DNA from: Peteryoungia ipomoeae
Lineage (GTDB): Bacteria; Pseudomonadota; Alphaproteobacteria; Rhizobiales; Rhizobiaceae
Length of the DNA stretch: 64,000 nt
NCBI RefSeq assembly: GCF_004912165.1
Contig: NZ_STGV01000002.1
Span: forward strand, 372,001-436,000
Direction of reading: 5' to 3'
Positions 63,296 through 64,000 of this stretch are shown one piece after another. The notes beneath the pieces were generated by a model. That model had not been told where the DNA came from. It did not search any database and saw nothing but the letters and a program-made list of their open reading frames with translations. The position numbers and the translations under genes are program-made. The stretch's first letter is position 1. Each line of letters begins with the position of its first letter.

Positions 63296-64000
63296 GGCAG
63301 TCGGCAGGTGCAGCGCAGGTGTTTCGCGTTTTAGCGCTCGTCGCGCTGTCGCTGACTGCCGTCATTTTCGTGGTGGCATTGAGTGTCGGGATTGGCGATC
63401 TGCCGATCCCGATCATTACCACATTCCTTGCGATTTCCAACAAGCTCGGCTGGACGACAGCCGAGCTCAATCGCATCCATGAAGCGGTCATCTGGGATTA
63501 CCGGCTGAGCCGCGCGCTGGTCGCTGCCTTCTGCGGTGCGGGTCTGGCAATCTCGGGCGCAATCATGCAGTCGCTGCTGCGCAATCCTCTGGCCGAACCC
63601 TATGTGCTCGGCATTTCTGCCGGCGCATCCACCGGTGCTGTCAGCATCGTCATTCTCGGCTTCGGCTCCGGAGCGGTCTCCCTGTCTGCCGGTGCCTTTG
63701 CCGGCGCCTTTGCCGCCTTCCTGTTCGTGGCCCTACTCTCCAACGGCACGCGCGGCGGCGCAGACAGGACCATTCTTGCAGGCGTTGCCGCCTCGCAGCT
63801 CTTCAATGCCGCCACCTCCTACATCGTGACGACCGCAGGCAATGCCCAGCAAGCGCGCGATGTCATGTTCTGGCTGCTCGGCAGCTTCGGTGGCGTTCGC
63901 TGGCCGGAATTCGCTCTAGTCTCCCTCGTCGTCGGGCTCGGGCTTGTCGCCTGTCTCGCCTATTCGCGCATTCTTGACGCGTTTGCCTTCGGTGACGAGG
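63292..64000 (+). CDS. FecCD-type ABC permease, truncated by the window end
   Basis: GTG start overlapping the binding-protein stop (GTGA). The visible 236 residues show membrane helices and the FecCD family pattern: DYRLSRALVAAFCGAGLAISGAIMQSLLRNPLAEPYVLGISAGAS (split across about 69-112) and GVAASQLFNAATSYIV. Together with the binding protein this is an iron-chelate or cobalamin importer; the ATPase should follow beyond 64000. The 3' end is missing. Confidence 0.9.
   Translation, partial: MRQSAGAAQVFRVLALVALSLTAVIFVVALSVGIGDLPIPIITTFLAISNKLGWTTAELNRIHEAVIWDYRLSRALVAAFCGAGLAISGAIMQSLLRNPLAEPYVLGISAGASTGAVSIVILGFGSGAVSLSAGAFAGAFAAFLFVALLSNGTRGGADRTILAGVAASQLFNAATSYIVTTAGNAQQARDVMFWLLGSFGGVRWPEFALVSLVVGLGLVACLAYSRILDAFAFGDE

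Overview
The window is about 60% GC, densely packed with genes, and looks like a primary-chromosome segment of an alphaproteobacterium, most probably a member of the Rhizobiaceae (Rhizobium, Agrobacterium or Neorhizobium type). The evidence is the mutM/ubiE/ubiB/coaBC cluster, a rhizobial-type PmtA phospholipid N-methyltransferase, UgpBAEC behind a Pho box, several HWE/HisKA_2-type kinases, an EcfG-type promoter (GGAAC, 16 bases, CGTT), a DUF6481 protein, and the imelysin / di-haem / DUF1513 operon. I see no rRNA, tRNA, insertion sequence, prophage or CRISPR. This is core chromosome, not an accessory island.

Layout. 1-2.6 kb: divergent mutM (5' end only) and ubiE-ubiB (ubiquinone). 2.6-5.7 kb: a three-gene phosphorelay (CHASE3 histidine kinase, stand-alone receiver, receiver-HisKA_2 kinase) behind a very good EcfG general-stress promoter. 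5.7-9.8 kb: coaBC, a YjbR-like protein, a class II glutamine amidotransferase, pirin and a GFA enzyme. 9.8-13.8 kb: thiD with a TPP riboswitch, a HAD phosphatase, prfC and dut. 13.8-20.8 kb: two LysE exporters, cysK, a membrane HWE-type kinase, a ComM-like ATPase, gshB and a cupin protein. 20.9-25.2 kb: the ugpBAEC glycerol-3-phosphate uptake operon. 25.2-31.2 kb: YraN, rsmI, dnaN, pmtA, pyrF, DUF1330, an NDUFA9-like protein and a 52-residue secreted peptide. 31.3-35.7 kb: uppP, a GST, queG, an SDR epimerase and an RlpA-like protein. 35.8-42.7 kb: an RsmB-like methyltransferase, the probable iron-linked periplasmic operon (imelysin, di-haem oxidoreductase, imelysin, DUF1513) and TspO. 42.8-49.6 kb: a thioesterase, an MTA/SAH nucleosidase, guaA, an MGMT-like protein, an ArsC-like protein, ybaK, an M29 aminopeptidase and an EEP nuclease. 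49.7-53.2 kb: a small secreted protein, two charged helical proteins downstream of a cold-shock gene, and xseA. 53.2-56.7 kb: an STT3-like GT-C membrane protein divergent from a GT2-GtrA pair. 56.7-62.2 kb: an oxidoreductase, two aldo/keto reductases, and an EamA exporter divergent from a MocR regulator. 62.2-64 kb: the start of an iron/cobalamin-type ABC importer, cut off by the window end.

Most regulatory interest lies in short sites: the EcfG promoter at 2612-2636, a four-unit Pho box at 25164-25203, a palindrome over the -10 box at 29820-29836, a 46-bp inverted repeat at 30864-30909, a CtrA-like promoter region before rlpA, and the cspA leader with its terminator-bounded downstream genes. 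I found no clearly new multi-gene defence or mobile system. The best candidates for undescribed biology are the stress-promoter-driven phosphorelay, the STT3-like GT-C/GT2/GtrA locus, and the second imelysin protein that lacks the family histidine.
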